The position numbers were made by a program, and so were the translations under genes. The notes under the pieces are model-generated. The model saw only the letters and a program-made list of their open reading frames with translations, ran no database searches and was not told the DNA's origin. Of a stretch of DNA of 64,000 nucleotides, positions 22,180 to 33,283 are shown one piece after another (within the stretch, counting starts at the first letter, position 1; each line of letters opens with the position of its first letter). Origin of the DNA: Erinaceus europaeus (Eukaryota; Chordata; Mammalia; Eulipotyphla; Erinaceidae); assembly GCF_950295315.1 (NCBI RefSeq), contig NC_080170.1:91248054-91312053 (forward strand), written 5' to 3'.

Positions 22180-22920
22180 TGTACCATTACACTCTGATGC
22201 AGATAACACTGAAAGTTTCATTTCTGGCCCAGATTCTTCTGTGTTCCCACCTTCTTCGGGTTGTCTTCCACCTGATGACCTGCTCACACAAATTTAGATT
22301 TTCACAGCTCATATTCAAGTTACTCTTCTCACCCTCACAAAGGACTTTGCCTGACTTACTGCCAACAGGTCACTCAGTCACACAGATCAGGATGTTGGAT
22401 TTTATTTAAATTCTTTTTTGTTTTTCTCCCTAACCCTCTTCATGTAGCTAGTTACCCAAACTTTGCATCTGGCTTTGGCAACACATATCAAATGAGTCTC
22501 TTCCTCTAACCTGTTTTACTGTCACCCCTTTCACTCACCTACCATTATGTGTCATACAGTCAAGACAAGTGAACCTGTTCCTTTCACTCCAGTCTCTTCC
22601 TAGTGTGTTCATATTCAAAAGTTAATTGTCTCAAGAGATAGTGCTGACTATATGATGCCCTTCTTTCCACAGGGGTCCCCAAATCAGCTCACACTCTGAA
22701 CACTGGTGTTTAGGACCCTCTTCAATGTGGCCGCAGTACAATATTCCAGACCCATCTCATACTCAGCCCCTACAGTAGTTTAGTTTAGTTTCTGTTGGCA
22801 TGACCTATGCTTTGATTGGCAGGTCTCCTCTTAGACTCTATTCACTTCCTTTTGCTGACACCTTCAGCAGAATATTCGCCACCCCAATTCTGTCTATTCT
22901 CCCAAACATGTATAACCCAT
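22180..22920. mobile_element. Ancient LINE remnant, L2/CR1-like
   Basis: C/T-rich text typical of an old mammalian LINE. Segments around 22222-22290, 22480-22600 and 22680-22900 recall ancient LINE coding sequence (CCCAGATTCTTCTGTG, CAATGTGGCCGCAGTAC, CTGACACCTTCAGCAGAATA). Family and strand are not certain. Confidence 0.4.
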
Positions 22921-22934
22921 ATTGCTTGCCATAT

Positions 22935-23070
22935 ATCTCAACTTATCTATCTATAAAATGGGTACAATAGTGCCTATTGTTAAGAAAAATCCTTTGAAAT
23001 ATTGGAATGTATGCAAAGTGCTGGGAAGAATGTTTATACATAGTTAAGGGAGTGATTAGTATTGATATTA
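22935..23070 (+). mobile_element. MIR fragment
   Basis: MIR-like order: CTATAAAATGGGTACAATAG, TGCAAAGTGCTGGGAAGAAT and GTATTGATATTATCA. Confidence 0.6.
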
Positions 23071-23097
23071 TCAGTCACTCGTGAGGTATAGACTAGA

Positions 23098-23330
23098 GGG
23101 CCGGGGGCAGGGTTGCGGTAGTCCTAATAAGTACACATGTTACCATGCACCAGGACCTAGGTTCAAACCCCCCAGTCCCCACCTGCTGGGAGAAAGCTTC
23201 ACAAGTGGTGAAACAGTGCTGTAGCTGTCTCTTTGTCTCTCCCACCCTCTCTCCCTTCTCAACTTTTCTCTATTGTATCGCATTAAAGAAATATAGTTAA
23301 TTTTTTTAAAAAAATAATAAAAATATACTA
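23098..23330 (+). mobile_element. SINE type A
   Basis: GGGCCGGGGGCAGGGTTGCG, TAGGTTCAAACCCCCCAG, AAGCTTCACAAGTGGTGAAA and an A-rich tail. Confidence 0.88.
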
Positions 23331-23407
23331 AAAGGAGAAAGGATGAAAAGGAGTTTTAACTAAAGCTCCCTATCTTACATATCATATGTGCAGTCTAGAA
23401 TATTTTC

Positions 23408-23672
23408 TTTTTTAAAAAATTTTTAAAAATATTTATTTATTTTGCCTTTTGTTGCCCTTGTTGTTTTATTGTTGTAGTTATTATTGTTGTTCTTGATGTC
23501 ATCGTTGTTGGATAGGACAGAGAGAAATGGAGAGAGGAGGGGAAGACAGAGAGAGGGAGAGAAAGATAGACACCTGCAGACCTGCTTCACTGCCTTAGAA
23601 GCGACTCCCCTGCAGGTGGGGAGTTGGGGGGGGGAATCGAACTGGGATCCTTATGCTAGTCCTTGCATTTTT
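23408..23672 (-). mobile_element. SINE type B
   Basis: T-rich tail, TTGTTGCCCTTGTTGTTTTA, GGATAGGACAGAGAGAAATG, CTCCCCTGCAGGTGGGGAG. It is 5' truncated at TAGTCCTTGCA. Confidence 0.9.
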
Positions 23673-24057
23673 CTTTTCTTTTTTTTTTTTCTCTACCTTT
23701 CTCCATCCTGTAGGGTAACACGTAGGTGACAGCTTTACTTGGCTTACTACTTGCTATTTTGATTACAGATTCAACTTTAACTTCACCAATTTGTGAAAAT
23801 CTTAAAAGTTCAATATTCTACTTTCTGATCACTTCTTACACCTTTCTTCTGTCTCTTTGTTAACTTGACTTCTATTTCCTCCTAATGTGATAGCCCAGAG
23901 TTGGTTCTACCTCATCTATCAGCTATAATAAGGTTGTTAAATGCTACTTCACCTGAGGAATTAATAATTATAACTATTTAAGTACTTTGAAGATCACGGT
24001 CTCTGTACGTATGCAGATCACCTGCATAATGAATGCAAATAGAATATGGGACTTTTT
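23673..24057. other. Intron, nothing recognised
   Basis: No gene or repeat identified. Confidence 0.4.
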
Positions 24058-24225
24058 TGGTCACCTGGGTTATTGCTGGGGTTTGGTGCCAGCATGACTT
24101 CACCACTACCATGTTCTTTTCTTACAGAGGGTGAAAGACTTGGTGAAGGGGAAAAAGGAGAGGGGGGGAGGGAGAGAGGAAATACCGGCAGCACTGTTCC
24201 ATTACTCATGCATGAATTCTGGCCC
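24058..24225 (-). mobile_element. Partial SINE type D
   Basis: CCTGGGTTATTGCTGGGG (extension module), a GA-rich body with a G-run near 24166, then ACCGGCAGCACTGTTCC. The 5' end is missing. Confidence 0.65.
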
Positions 24226-24280
24226 TTGAGCATGGTGAGTGATGTGTCCTATTGGATGTGTCACCACAGCTAACATATTT

Positions 24281-24358
<78 letters not shown>

Positions 24359-24393
24359 TTCCTTCCTTCCTTCCTTCCTTCCTTCCTTCCTTC

Positions 24394-24436
<43 letters not shown>

Positions 24437-24437
24437 T
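24281..24437 (+). repeat. Long (TTTC)n/(TTCC)n polypyrimidine tract
   Basis: About 155 bp of uninterrupted pyrimidine on the plus strand, with TTTC, then TTCC, then TTTC blocks. The layout is roughly mirror-symmetric. It serves as the tail of the adjoining type D SINE. Confidence 0.95.
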
Positions 24438-24700
24438 GTCTCAGGGTTACCACTGGGGTTTGGTACCCGCACTATGAATCCACTACTCCTGGAGGCTATT
24501 TTTCTTTCTTTTGTTGCCCTTGTTGTTTATCGTTGTTGTTATTATTATTGTTGTCATTGTTGTTGCATAGGACAGAAAAATCGAGAGAGGAGGGGAAGAC
24601 AGAGAGGAGAGAATGATAGACACCTGCAGACCTGCTTCAACACTTGTAAAGCGACCCCCTGCAGGGGGGGGGGAAGCTGGGGGCTTGACCCCCACACGAT
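24438..24700 (-). mobile_element. SINE type D
   Basis: GGGTTACCACTGGGGTTTGG, TTGTTGCCCTTGTTGTTTAT, ATAGGACAGAAAAATCGAG and CCCCCTGCAGGGGGGGGG. Possible TSD ATATTTTCT on the far side of the microsatellite and at about 24700. Confidence 0.88.
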
Positions 24701-25114
24701 ATTTTCTAACATAACTTTTGGACAAGAACAAATGTTTTTCTTCTCTTAGCCAATATGTTTATAGAATGGACTCAATGGTATATTAGGAAATTTCTGCATA
24801 AGAAGTTTTGTTGTCATTTCAAAGCTAGACCAATTAAAGCAGAAAAACAAATGAAAAAGCCACCTTAATATTTGGCACTCAGTGAACTGATACCATCCCT
24901 AATTTTAGCCCTACAAAAGTGAGGCTATTTTTCCTCTCTTCAGTTCCAGAAACTTATTTTTCTACAACCCTTTTGTCTCTACAATCATTTCACAACTACT
25001 GACCTTGCCTCTTTCTATTTCCTTATACAATCAGCAAATATTACAAATGTTTCTTTTTCCTTTTATTATGTACACAGCACCCTGGATAATGTACATAAAA
25101 GCACTTTGTAATTG

Positions 25115-25265
25115 GAAGTGGTGATTCACAACCTTGGATGCACATCAGAAAGCCCTGAGGGAACTTTTAGGAAATGCCAGAGCCCATGATCCCACTCTAA
25201 ACCCACATCAGTTTCTTTCCAAGGTGGGAGTTGAAAATGGAACATTTGCAACGCCTCCCAGGCAA
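25115..25265 (+). mobile_element. MER5A-like hAT DNA transposon remnant
   Basis: Matches the order of the nonautonomous hAT element MER5A from memory: TGATTCACAACCTTGGATGC, ACATCAGAAAGCCCTGAGG, AATGCCAGAGCCCATGATCC and a final GCCTCCCAGGC. Diverged; ends approximate. Confidence 0.55.
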
Positions 25266-26203
25266 TCTATTGGGCATCCAAGCTATACATGTTACTATGA
25301 TTTTTTTTTTTCTATACAAGTTCTCTGACTTCTGGGAGTAACTTATCAAATTGAAGCTAGAATGTCTTTTAGGATTTATAATAATCTAGTGGCTGCTTTT
25401 CACATATCTTGGTAGGATCTTTCATCAACATAACTTTTTTTTTTTTCCAGGAATGTCTCCTGCTTCTTGGCCAGTTGAATAAAATATAGCTTAACTATGG
25501 AGAAGAAAAATATGAGGAAGTCTTGCTTTCCTTATCATGCCTTCTAAGTCATTTGGTGAGGACATTTAGTGTCAATTAGGGCCTGAAGTATGAGCTGGTT
25601 TATTGAGTTCTGAATAAAATCACTGAGGTTGCAGAAGTGTGAGAGAGAAAAAATATGAGTGGGAAAAGATTAGCAAGACGTCTGTTCAATTTAATAGCTA
25701 TTTCCTCCTATACAGCAATAAACTATAAAATATTCTAAGAGACTAGGCATGAGAAAATGAGTTGGCCTTATGAGGAGCAGGGAGAACCAGTAGTTTGTTC
25801 TTAATCTAAAATACCAACTGGTCCTTGATTCTTTCTGAGGCTTATTATTTGGGGATTAGGGAATCTTGAAAGAACACACAGCAGTTTTTAGTTAAAACAC
25901 TTTCATTAACCACTGCTTACAAATTAGAGTTGCAACCACTTTTTTTTTTTTCTTAACCCAGTTAACAAGAAATTAGAGCAAGCTTCTTAAGAACCTAGTT
26001 TATAAATAAAACAAAAAGAAGTCAAGCCCATGCTTTGAAACAACACATTTTGTATCCTGCTACAATACTGTTGAGGTCAGGGAATGGATAGGGAGAGCCT
26101 GGAGGGCAAAGACACTGCACCACAGAGTTTGCATACATGGGACAAGGGGATTGAGTACAAGAAGAATGCAGAAAATGGGAAGTGGGAACTCGAGCACAAA
26201 AGC
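25266..26203. other. Repeat-poor intron
   Basis: No gene or repeat identified apart from short T-runs at 25303, 25436 and 25941. Confidence 0.4.
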
Positions 26204-26212
26204 TGCATATTG

Positions 26213-26459
26213 GGAGTTGGGCATAGCGCACTTGGTTCAAAGCGTAAGAACCAGCATAAGTATCCGGGTTTAAACCCCCCCCCCCACCGCTCCCCACCTG
26301 CAGAGGAGTCGCTTCATAGGCGGTGAAGCAGGTCTGCAGGTGTCTCTCTTCCTCTCCCCCTCTCTTTCTCTCCCCCCTCCATTTCTCTGTGTCCTATCCA
26401 ACAACAATGACAGCAACAATAACAACGATAAACAAGGCCAACAAAAGGGGGGAAAAAGA
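26213..26459 (+). mobile_element. SINE type B at the edge of an LTR
   Basis: Plus copy with direct repeat TGCATATTG at 26204-26212 and 26460-26468. Contains GAACCAGCATAAGTATCCG, a C-run at 26276-26286 and CTGCAGGTGTCTCTCTTCC. The right TSD overlaps the first two bases of the LTR-like element at 26467. Confidence 0.88.
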
Positions 26460-26466
26460 TGCATAT

Positions 26467-26780
26467 TGTTGGGGGAATTTTGGTAAGGTAACCACACCTG
26501 GCGTTTCTAGCAGGCCAATAGGAAGCTGGCCCAGGTGTGATGTATATAAGGTTTAAGAAGAGGCGATATTCACACATAGAGTCCATTTTGGGAAATCTTC
26601 CCAGGCCCTCAGGGTCCCTCCCCTGCCCACCTCCAACTTTCTCTCCACTTTCGTTTCTACATTATATCTACCTTATAACTGAACAAAAGAAGATTGGAAT
26701 CTGCATACCATGGGTCATCTTGTCATTCTTTCAGGAGGTCCCATGAGGAACCCACAGTTAACCTCTTGACTTCCCCAACA
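26467..26780 (+). mobile_element. Probable solo LTR with terminal inverted repeats
   Basis: A 314-bp element starting TGTTGGGGGAATTTTGG and ending CTTCCCCAACA. The termini form an 8-bp inverted repeat (TGTTGGGG/CCCCAACA). A TATA-like GATGTATATAAGG lies near 26540-26552. I found no AATAAA and no matching direct repeats (left flank ATAT, right flank GTAC), so the LTR call is tentative. Confidence 0.55.
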
Positions 26781-27097
26781 GTACGGTGGCATTTCAAATT
26801 ATATGCTGATTATACTATAGTCAGGGAAAGAAGAATAAGGCAAAAATGGAGTGAAGAACATTAAAAAGGAGAGGCAAACTCCATGGTCACACCTCTGTGT
26901 AGCATCTAATGGAGCTAGTGATAGGACAAAGAGTTCTTGATGACACATACCTAAGACTACCTCATTAGGTCTCCTCTCTGTATGTGGGAGTCCTCCTAAC
27001 CATTTCAGTTCATGGAAACCTCCACACCCTGCACTGACTCATAACTTTCTTTACATAAGTATTTGTAGGCTATGCAGTCTCAATAGAGTGGAATAGG

Positions 27098-27345
27098 TTG
27101 GGGGCGGGGCAGGTGTACAGCACACATCACTAAGCGCAAGGACTGGTAGAAGAATCCTGGTTCAAGCCCCTGGCTCCCCACCTACAGGGGAGTCGCTTCA
27201 CAAGTGTGAAGCAGGTCTGCAGGTGTCTATCTTTCTCTCTCCCTCTCTCTCTTCCCCTCTTGATTTCTCTCTGTCCTATCCAACAATAATAACAACAACA
27301 ACAATTATAAACAACAAGGGAAACAAAAAAATAAAAGATTTAAAA
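27098..27345 (+). mobile_element. SINE type B
   Basis: GGCGGGGCAGGTGTACAGCA, CTGGTTCAAGCCCCTGGCTC, ACAGGGGAGTCGCTTCACAA and an AACAAC-rich tail. Confidence 0.9.
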
Positions 27346-27412
27346 TAAGAGTGAGTCACAAGGACAGAAAAAATGGGTTATTGGGGGATACATTTTTATT
27401 ATATAGTTTTTA

Positions 27413-27624
27413 AAATTTTATTTAAGAAAGGAGACATTAACAAAAACATAGAATAAGAGGGGTACAATTCCGCACAATTCCCATAACCTGATCTCCATAT
27501 CCCATCCCCTCCCCTGATAGCCTTCCCATTCTCTATCTCTCTGGGAGTATGGATCCAGGGTCGTTGTGAGTTGCAGAGGGTGGAAGGTCTGGCTTCTATA
27601 ATTGCTTCCCCGCTGAACATGGGC
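27413..27624 (-). mobile_element. L1 3'-end insertion with 10-bp TSD
   Basis: Minus copy of the L1 3' end: CATAGAATAAGAGGGGTACA, CATATCCCATCCCCTCCCC and TGAACATGGGC. Flanked by ATAGTTTTTA at 27403-27412 and 27625-27634. Confidence 0.85.
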
Positions 27625-27634
27625 ATAGTTTTTA

Positions 27635-27930
27635 TATATAAGGCATATGTATTGTGTCTAAATAGATAGACAGTCCATCTGTAGTATTATAACTTCATTT
27701 TGAGTTGGTAGGGTGAACATGACAAGAAATGCCTAAAAATGAGACCTCTTAATGAGGTGCTATAGAACAAAAGTTTGAGCAATATTGTTTTAGACGGAGG
27801 CCCCTGGAAATCAAATGTACATATAACTTGTCTGGGCTGGAATTCTGACTATGGAGTTTTCTTTATTAGGTATGTCTCACAATGCTTCTAACAATTACTT
27901 TTCAATGACCTCATCTATTAGGTGAACTAG
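27635..27930. other. Intron, nothing recognised
   Basis: No gene or repeat identified. Confidence 0.4.
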
Positions 27931-27934
27931 TATT

Positions 27935-28250
27935 GGAACTAGTGGAGCACCTGACTAAGCAAACACAGTACAAAGTGCAAAGGCCAGCTCAGGAATTGGG
28001 GTTTGGGCCCCTGGCTCCCCACCTGCAAGGGTGATGCTTCACAAATGGCGAAGCAGATCTGCAGGTGTCTGTTTATTTCCCTCTCCTCTCTCAGTCTCTC
28101 TGTGCTATCTAATAAAATGGGGGAAAAATGGCTGCCAGGAGCTGTGGATTCATAGTGCTGGCACCGAGCCCCAGCAATAACCTGGGAGACAAAGGAAGGA
28201 AAGGAAAGAAAGGAAGAAAGAGAGAAAAGAAGGAAGAAAGGAAGAGAGTT
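27935..28250 (+). mobile_element. SINE type D with GGAA-rich tail
   Basis: GGCCCCTGGCTCCCCACCTG, CAGATCTGCAGGTGTCTG, extension GCTGGCACCGAGCCCCAG and an AAGG-rich purine tail at about 28190-28245. Confidence 0.85.
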
Positions 28251-28566
28251 CTATTGCAATGCCCTGCCTCAAAGAACTCAATTCTTTCTTTTTCAGTTAT
28301 CTTTAAATATTACCACAAAGTATCTCTAGGTGTAAGTAATTTATCTGGCAAAGCAGTCACAATGGATCAATATTTTCAATTTATAAGATGCCAGTTTAAC
28401 AAGAAGAAATTTACTACTTGTTAGTAGTTATAATAAATTTAATGAACTAGTGGTGGGTATTGGGTATTTAATAAACCACTAATAGTAAATTTACTACTAG
28501 TGATAAATTAAGTAAATCATTATACTTCTGAACAAGCTCAATGGAGAGTTCCTATAGTGGATTAAG

Positions 28567-28680
28567 AGTCGGGGAGATAGCATAGTGGTTATGATAAAGA
28601 CTGGGTCTAAAGTCCCAGATTCAGCCCCCCTGTACTACCATAAGCCAGAGCTGTGCAGTACACTGGTTAAAAAAAAATCA
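28567..28680 (+). mobile_element. SINE type C
   Basis: GTCGGGGAGATAGCATAGTG, AAAGTCCCAGATTCAGCCCC, CCATAAGCCAGAGCTGTGCA and a short A tail. Confidence 0.85.
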
Positions 28681-28699
28681 TGGGGTTTGATGTCCATTT

Positions 28700-28778
28700 A
28701 CCCAACTTTATAATCCTGGTTCTCTTGCTTATTTACTAGCTGTGACTGAAATCTTGTACTACAATTTCCTCATTTTAG
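28700..28778 (+). mobile_element. MIR fragment
   Basis: CTTGCTTATTTACTAGCTGTG ends at the MIR core; it is followed by ACAATTTCCTCATTTTAG, in the usual MIR order. Confidence 0.6.
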
Positions 28779-28779
28779 G

Positions 28780-28906
28780 GGCTGAGGAGATACCATAATG
28801 GCTATGCAAACAACTTTCATGCCTGAGGATCTGAGATTCCCATATTGAATCCCTGGCACCACCATAAGCCAGAGCTGAGCAGTGCTCTGTTAAAATAATA
28901 ATAATA
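28780..28906 (+). mobile_element. SINE type C
   Basis: GGGCTGAGGAGATACCATAA, CATGCCTGAGGATCTGAGAT, GCCAGAGCTGAGCAGTGCTC and an AATAATAAT tail. A type B copy begins immediately after its tail. Confidence 0.88.
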
Positions 28907-29160
28907 GGGAGTCGGTGGTAGCACAGCGGGTTAAGTGCACGTGGCTGCAAAGCGCAAGGACCGGTGTAAGGATCCCTGTTTGAGCCCCTGGCTCCCCACC
29001 TGCAGGGAAGTCACTTCACAGGTGGTGAAGCAGGTCTGCAGGAGTCTATCTTTGTCTTCCCCTTCTCTCTGTCCTATCCAACAATGACGACGTCAATAAC
29101 AACAACAATGGCAACTAAAGGGAATAAATAAATAAATAAATAATAACAATAACAACAAAT
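28907..29160 (+). mobile_element. SINE type B
   Basis: GGGAGTCGGTGGTAGCACAG, CAAGGACCGGTGTAAGGATC, CACAGGTGGTGAAGCAGG, a tail with AACAACAACAATGG and repeated AAAT. It abuts the type C copy with the same orientation. Confidence 0.9.
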
Positions 29161-29387
29161 GTAAAATGAACATGGCAACTAACCAAACATCAATGGTTTG
29201 TGGTAAAGAACAAATGAATAGTCCCTACTAAACAAAATGAGCTCAGATACACTATTCTTATTGCTATTATAATTTTCATTAGCAGTATTTCATAATTAAG
29301 GCATCTGTGTCATCATCTACTTGTATAACACCAAATTAAATCACATCTGTTTTTTTAAGAGAATCAGAAGCCACAGATGACTTTAAC

Positions 29388-29457
29388 AAATATTTATTTA
29401 CTGGGTTGAGAGCGAAATAGAGAGGGGAGTGAGGGAGGGAGAGAGAGAGACACACAC

Positions 29458-29490
<33 letters not shown>

Positions 29491-29605
29491 GAGAGACTGA
29501 AGCACTGATTCACCACTAGTCAAGTTTTTCCCCTGCAGGTGGAGGCTAGGGTCTTTGTGAATTGTAACATATGTACTCAACCAGGTGTGCCAATACCTGA
29601 CCCCA
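29388..29605 (-). mobile_element. SINE type A with GA-rich body
   Basis: TATTTATTTACTGGG tail, a GA run at about 29440-29480, CCCCTGCAGGTGGAGGC and a 5' end at GCCAATACCTGACCCC. Confidence 0.85.
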
Positions 29606-30588
29606 TAATCCTGGTTCTCAAATAATTGCAAAGCCTCATTTAATATTTACATTTAGGAGGTGGCTGAGGAAGTTAGCATTTACAGTTGAGGAAGATGAAA
29701 TTTTCAATTTAAGTTATTTAAGGTTACAACAGAATTAACATACAATATTTCACATCATAGTATTATACAGTTTATATAAGTTGATACTAGAACTAAATTA
29801 TCTCAGACCTGATATCTGGGTTAGACTGCCTCATAACGTATGAACAAATGCAGTGACTATGCAATCTGAAAGTACTCAAAAGTTTCAAAGAGGTTTCTAA
29901 ACTTCTGTTTTTTATATTATAGAATTAGATGTTACCAAGTGACCTCTGGAGAAACACAAAGATAAAGAAAAAAAATATTCCTAAGAACATGTTAGACAGC
30001 AAATTCTTGGAGAGTGGAGCCTATAACCCATTATTTGAAATGGAAAAAACAACAATGCTTTCACAACCCTTCATAAAACCCTCAAACCTTCACAAAACCA
30101 ACAAGACACTCAAACACCTATATCCACAAAGAATCTCCAAACACCGGAACCAACAATACTTTTAGAAACATTTCTGTATTTGCTAACATTGAAATTATTA
30201 ATGCGTAGCTCTTAGGGACATGAGCATGTGTTTATGTTTGGTTGCCACTCTTGACTTGCTAGATTGCTTCCTATTTCTCTTTGCCCGTGGGCTTTTTGAG
30301 TCTCCTGGGTCCACTTATTTTACTCACAGGCTTTTTCACTTTTTTTTAGAAGACATTTTCACTCAATAATCTGGTAAGCTGAGAGCACTAATGCACAACT
30401 CGAGCCTACTGGGAAAGGAGCTGAACTGTAAATTCAATGAATGCATTTTCCATCTTACCGCCTGCCTGTACCCTCAGCTTAAATGCCTTTGCTAGCACAC
30501 ACATTTAAACACATTATAGTGAAATATTTGGTTTAAGTAGTAAATTCTAGGAAAAGCAAATCTTGTAAAATACTGTTGAAGAATGTTA
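29606..30588. other. Intron, nothing recognised
   Basis: About 1 kb of AT-rich sequence without recognisable repeat or exon. Confidence 0.4.
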
Positions 30589-30589
30589 G

Positions 30590-30805
30590 GGTCAGGCAGT
30601 GGCACACCTAGTTAAGTGCACACATTACAGTGTGTAAGGACCCAGCTTCAAGTTGATTGCTACCTGCAGAGGGAAAGTTTTAGGAATGGTGTAGCAGTGC
30701 TGTAAGTGTCTCTCTGTCTTTCTCCCTCTCTACTGCCCCTCCACTCTCAACTTCTCTCTGTCTCTATCCAATAGTAAAAGTAAATAAAAATATATATCAT
30801 AAAAA
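30590..30805 (+). mobile_element. SINE type A
   Basis: GGGTCAGGCAGTGGCACACC, ATTACAGTGTGTAAGGACCC, CTCTGTCTCTATCCAATAGT and an A-rich tail. Confidence 0.88.
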
Positions 30806-30955
30806 TGTTTAGATACTATGATTGTATAATTGAAATCAAGGTATTTGGAATCAGTATTCTTTCTGCTAACACAGTATGCATGTGCAGGGCTATAAATGTA
30901 TATATCTGGACACTAAAACACAATTATCTGAAATGAAATCCATATATTCTTTTTT

Positions 30956-31219
30956 TAATATTTATTTATTCCCTTTTGTTGCCCTTATTGTTTTATTGTT
31001 GTAGTTATTATTGTTATTGTTACTGGTGTCGTTGTTGTTGGGTAGGACAGAGAGAAATGGGAAGAGAAGGGGAAGCCAGAGAGGGGGAGAGAAAGATAGA
31101 CACCTACAGACCTGCTTCACCGCTTGTGAAGTGATTCCCATGCAGGTGGGGAGCCGGGGGCTTGAACCAAGATTTTACTCGCCACATGCGCTTAACCTGC
31201 TGCACTACCGCCCAACTCC
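30956..31219 (-). mobile_element. SINE type B with 16-bp TSD
   Basis: Flanked by CCATATATTCTTTTTT at 30940-30955 and 31220-31235. Contains TTGTTGTTGGGTAGGACAGA and ends CACTACCGCCCAACTCC. Confidence 0.95.
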
Positions 31220-31235
31220 CCATATATTCTTTTTT

Positions 31236-31349
31236 ACACGAGTGTACTGCTCAGCTTGGGCTGATGGTGGTGCTGGAGATTAAACCTGAGACCTTGGGGC
31301 CTCAGGTATGAGAGTCTGTTTGCATAACCATTATGCTATCTCCCCCACC
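31236..31349 (-). mobile_element. SINE type C
   Basis: GTGTACTGCTCAGCTTGGGC, GATTAAACCTGAGACCTTGG and CATAACCATTATGCTATCTC. It starts at the right TSD of the preceding type B copy. Confidence 0.85.
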
Positions 31350-31659
31350 CTTAAAATTCTTATACATAAGGAAAAAAATTTCTGTATTTATTTGGAGATG
31401 TTTGCCAACATAATGTTTTAATATCTACCATTTCATGGATGTATTTTCACTAATGTCAATAGAATAATTCTAACAGCTATAATCACTCTACAAAAATTAT
31501 TTTAAAGACTACGTTATTTTCAGCTCAACTTTGATTCATCTAAATTTCATGAATAACTGCAATTTTTTTATTAGGAATGCATTATATCATTTCTACTGAA
31601 ACAAAGATGGCCCTGTCCATTACAAACTTGATTTTAGAACATATACTAAAGGGAATAGA

Positions 31660-31780
31660 TTTTTCTTTTTCTTAACTAGAGCAATGCTCAGCTCTGGCTT
31701 ATGGTGGTGTAGGGGACTGAACCTGGGACACTGGAGTCTCAAGGCAAGAGAGACTCTTTGCATAACCATTATGCTATCTA
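31660..31780 (-). mobile_element. SINE type C
   Basis: ACTAGAGCAATGCTCAGCTC, GGGACTGAACCTGGGACACT and GCATAACCATTATGCTATCT. Confidence 0.88.
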
Positions 31781-32720
31781 TTGAATTTTACAGTCTTCAA
31801 ATAAGGCTTGTCTGCATTCTCAGTTTGAAATTTAGGTCATGTGATTTTTTTAATGTACATATATTTTCCTACTTATTAGCCTAAACCCTGCCTCACTCAG
31901 CACTAATGCAAACAGCTTGTAAAGAAACAGGCATAGGACACTATCTTGCCAGTTACCCAGTGGAGGTGAAGTTGTATAAATGGCGAGGAATGTCAAATTA
32001 ACTTGTTCAAATTAATGCAATATGCACATATCAAAAATGTCCTGGGAAAAATTAATAAGGTCTTATGTGCAAAGACATTTTCCCATCCAAAGATTAATAA
32101 TACCTGGAAATGAAAGGTGCTCAAAAACAAAAGGCCGTAGCCTTGCTTACACCATAACTTAATAAACGTAGGCCACTCCTATGACGCTAGCTACTTGATG
32201 TCTGGGCAGGAAAAATGGCTCAACTACATGAAATGACTGTCAGTATATACAAGAGAATACTATACTTTATAGAGAGTAAAGCACACATATTGTGCCTTAA
32301 AAAGACATGGAAAAATGATAGAGGCATTCAAGCCAAAGAAGGAATAATTTTCTTTAATATCCTAAGGAAGAAAAGGGCTCCTAGATCCCAAATGGAATTG
32401 GATTAAAAAATTGAGTGCCCAGCCCAACAATAGGTCCTGCTGACACACTGTCTATCCATCTTTGAGAGTTTCAGAGATAACCTGATGACTCATTATTATA
32501 AAGAAATGCTTTCCCCACCCCCTTCTTGGGAGGAGGGGGAAAAGGACTGTATATATGTTTTGATTTCCTTAGAGCCTAGGAGACTTCTTAGAATTTCTGT
32601 TAGGAAATCTTTCAAAAATATTTCTTAGTATATGAACTAAAAATTAGATCTAGGTTTTCATATCACTAAACATGTTTGCATTTTAATGGACCTGTGATTT
32701 TTAAGAAATTTATTTTCTTC
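31781..32720. other. Intron, nothing recognised
   Basis: No repeat family or exon identified. The small open frame at 32215-32406 does not resemble a known protein. Confidence 0.4.
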
Positions 32721-32932
32721 AGATATATTAAAACTAAGGTTTATTAAAAATAAATATTAAAAGTATATATATTAAAACTAAATATTTTATTTAGTTAGAT
32801 ATATTAAAGCTATTATATATTAGCTATATATTCAAATCATATATTATATTAATATATTATATTAATTTGATATATATTAGATATATTAAAATATTTTATT
32901 TAGTTAGATATATTAAAACTAAATATTTCTGA
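32721..32932 (+). repeat. AT-rich region with repeated AGATATATTAAA units
   Basis: AGATATATTAAA occurs at about 32721, 32798, 32879 and 32907. ATTTTATTTAGTTAGATATA is present twice (about 32783 and 32892). The region is almost free of G and C. Confidence 0.85.
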
Positions 32933-32936
32933 AAGG

Positions 32937-33115
32937 GGGGTGCCGGAAGATAGCTCACCCAATGTGCATTCCTTGCTAAGCACATGGCTTGGGTTAGAGC
33001 CCTGGCACTATATGGTGATGCCATGGCACTGTGGGGGTGCTCTAATGCTATGATGTCTCTCATTCTAGCTCTGTTTCTTGCTTTCCCTCAGTCCGAAAAA
33101 AAAAAAAAAAAGGTA
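32937..33115 (+). mobile_element. SINE type E
   Basis: GGGGTGCCGGAAGATAGCTC, TGGGTTAGAGCCCTGGCACT (B-box region), TCTCATTCTAGCTCTG and a poly(A) tail at 33096-33111. Confidence 0.7.
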
Positions 33116-33283
33116 AAAACTTTGGCTCAAGAGTAGTGAAACCACATATGTGCAAAACACTGGTCCTACAAAAGAAAACCAACAAAACAAAAAACCTAAT
33201 CAAAGTAATCCAGTTAAACAACTGAACAACTGTTTATCTTCCTAAGAGAGAACACTCCTTAGTACTAGACATGTCTAAAATGA

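Noticed and set aside
24239..24749. Long frames of FLSFFLS/KKERKKER type
   Set aside because: These are translations of pyrimidine/purine microsatellites; the same applies to the frames at 34141-34982 and 6377-6830.
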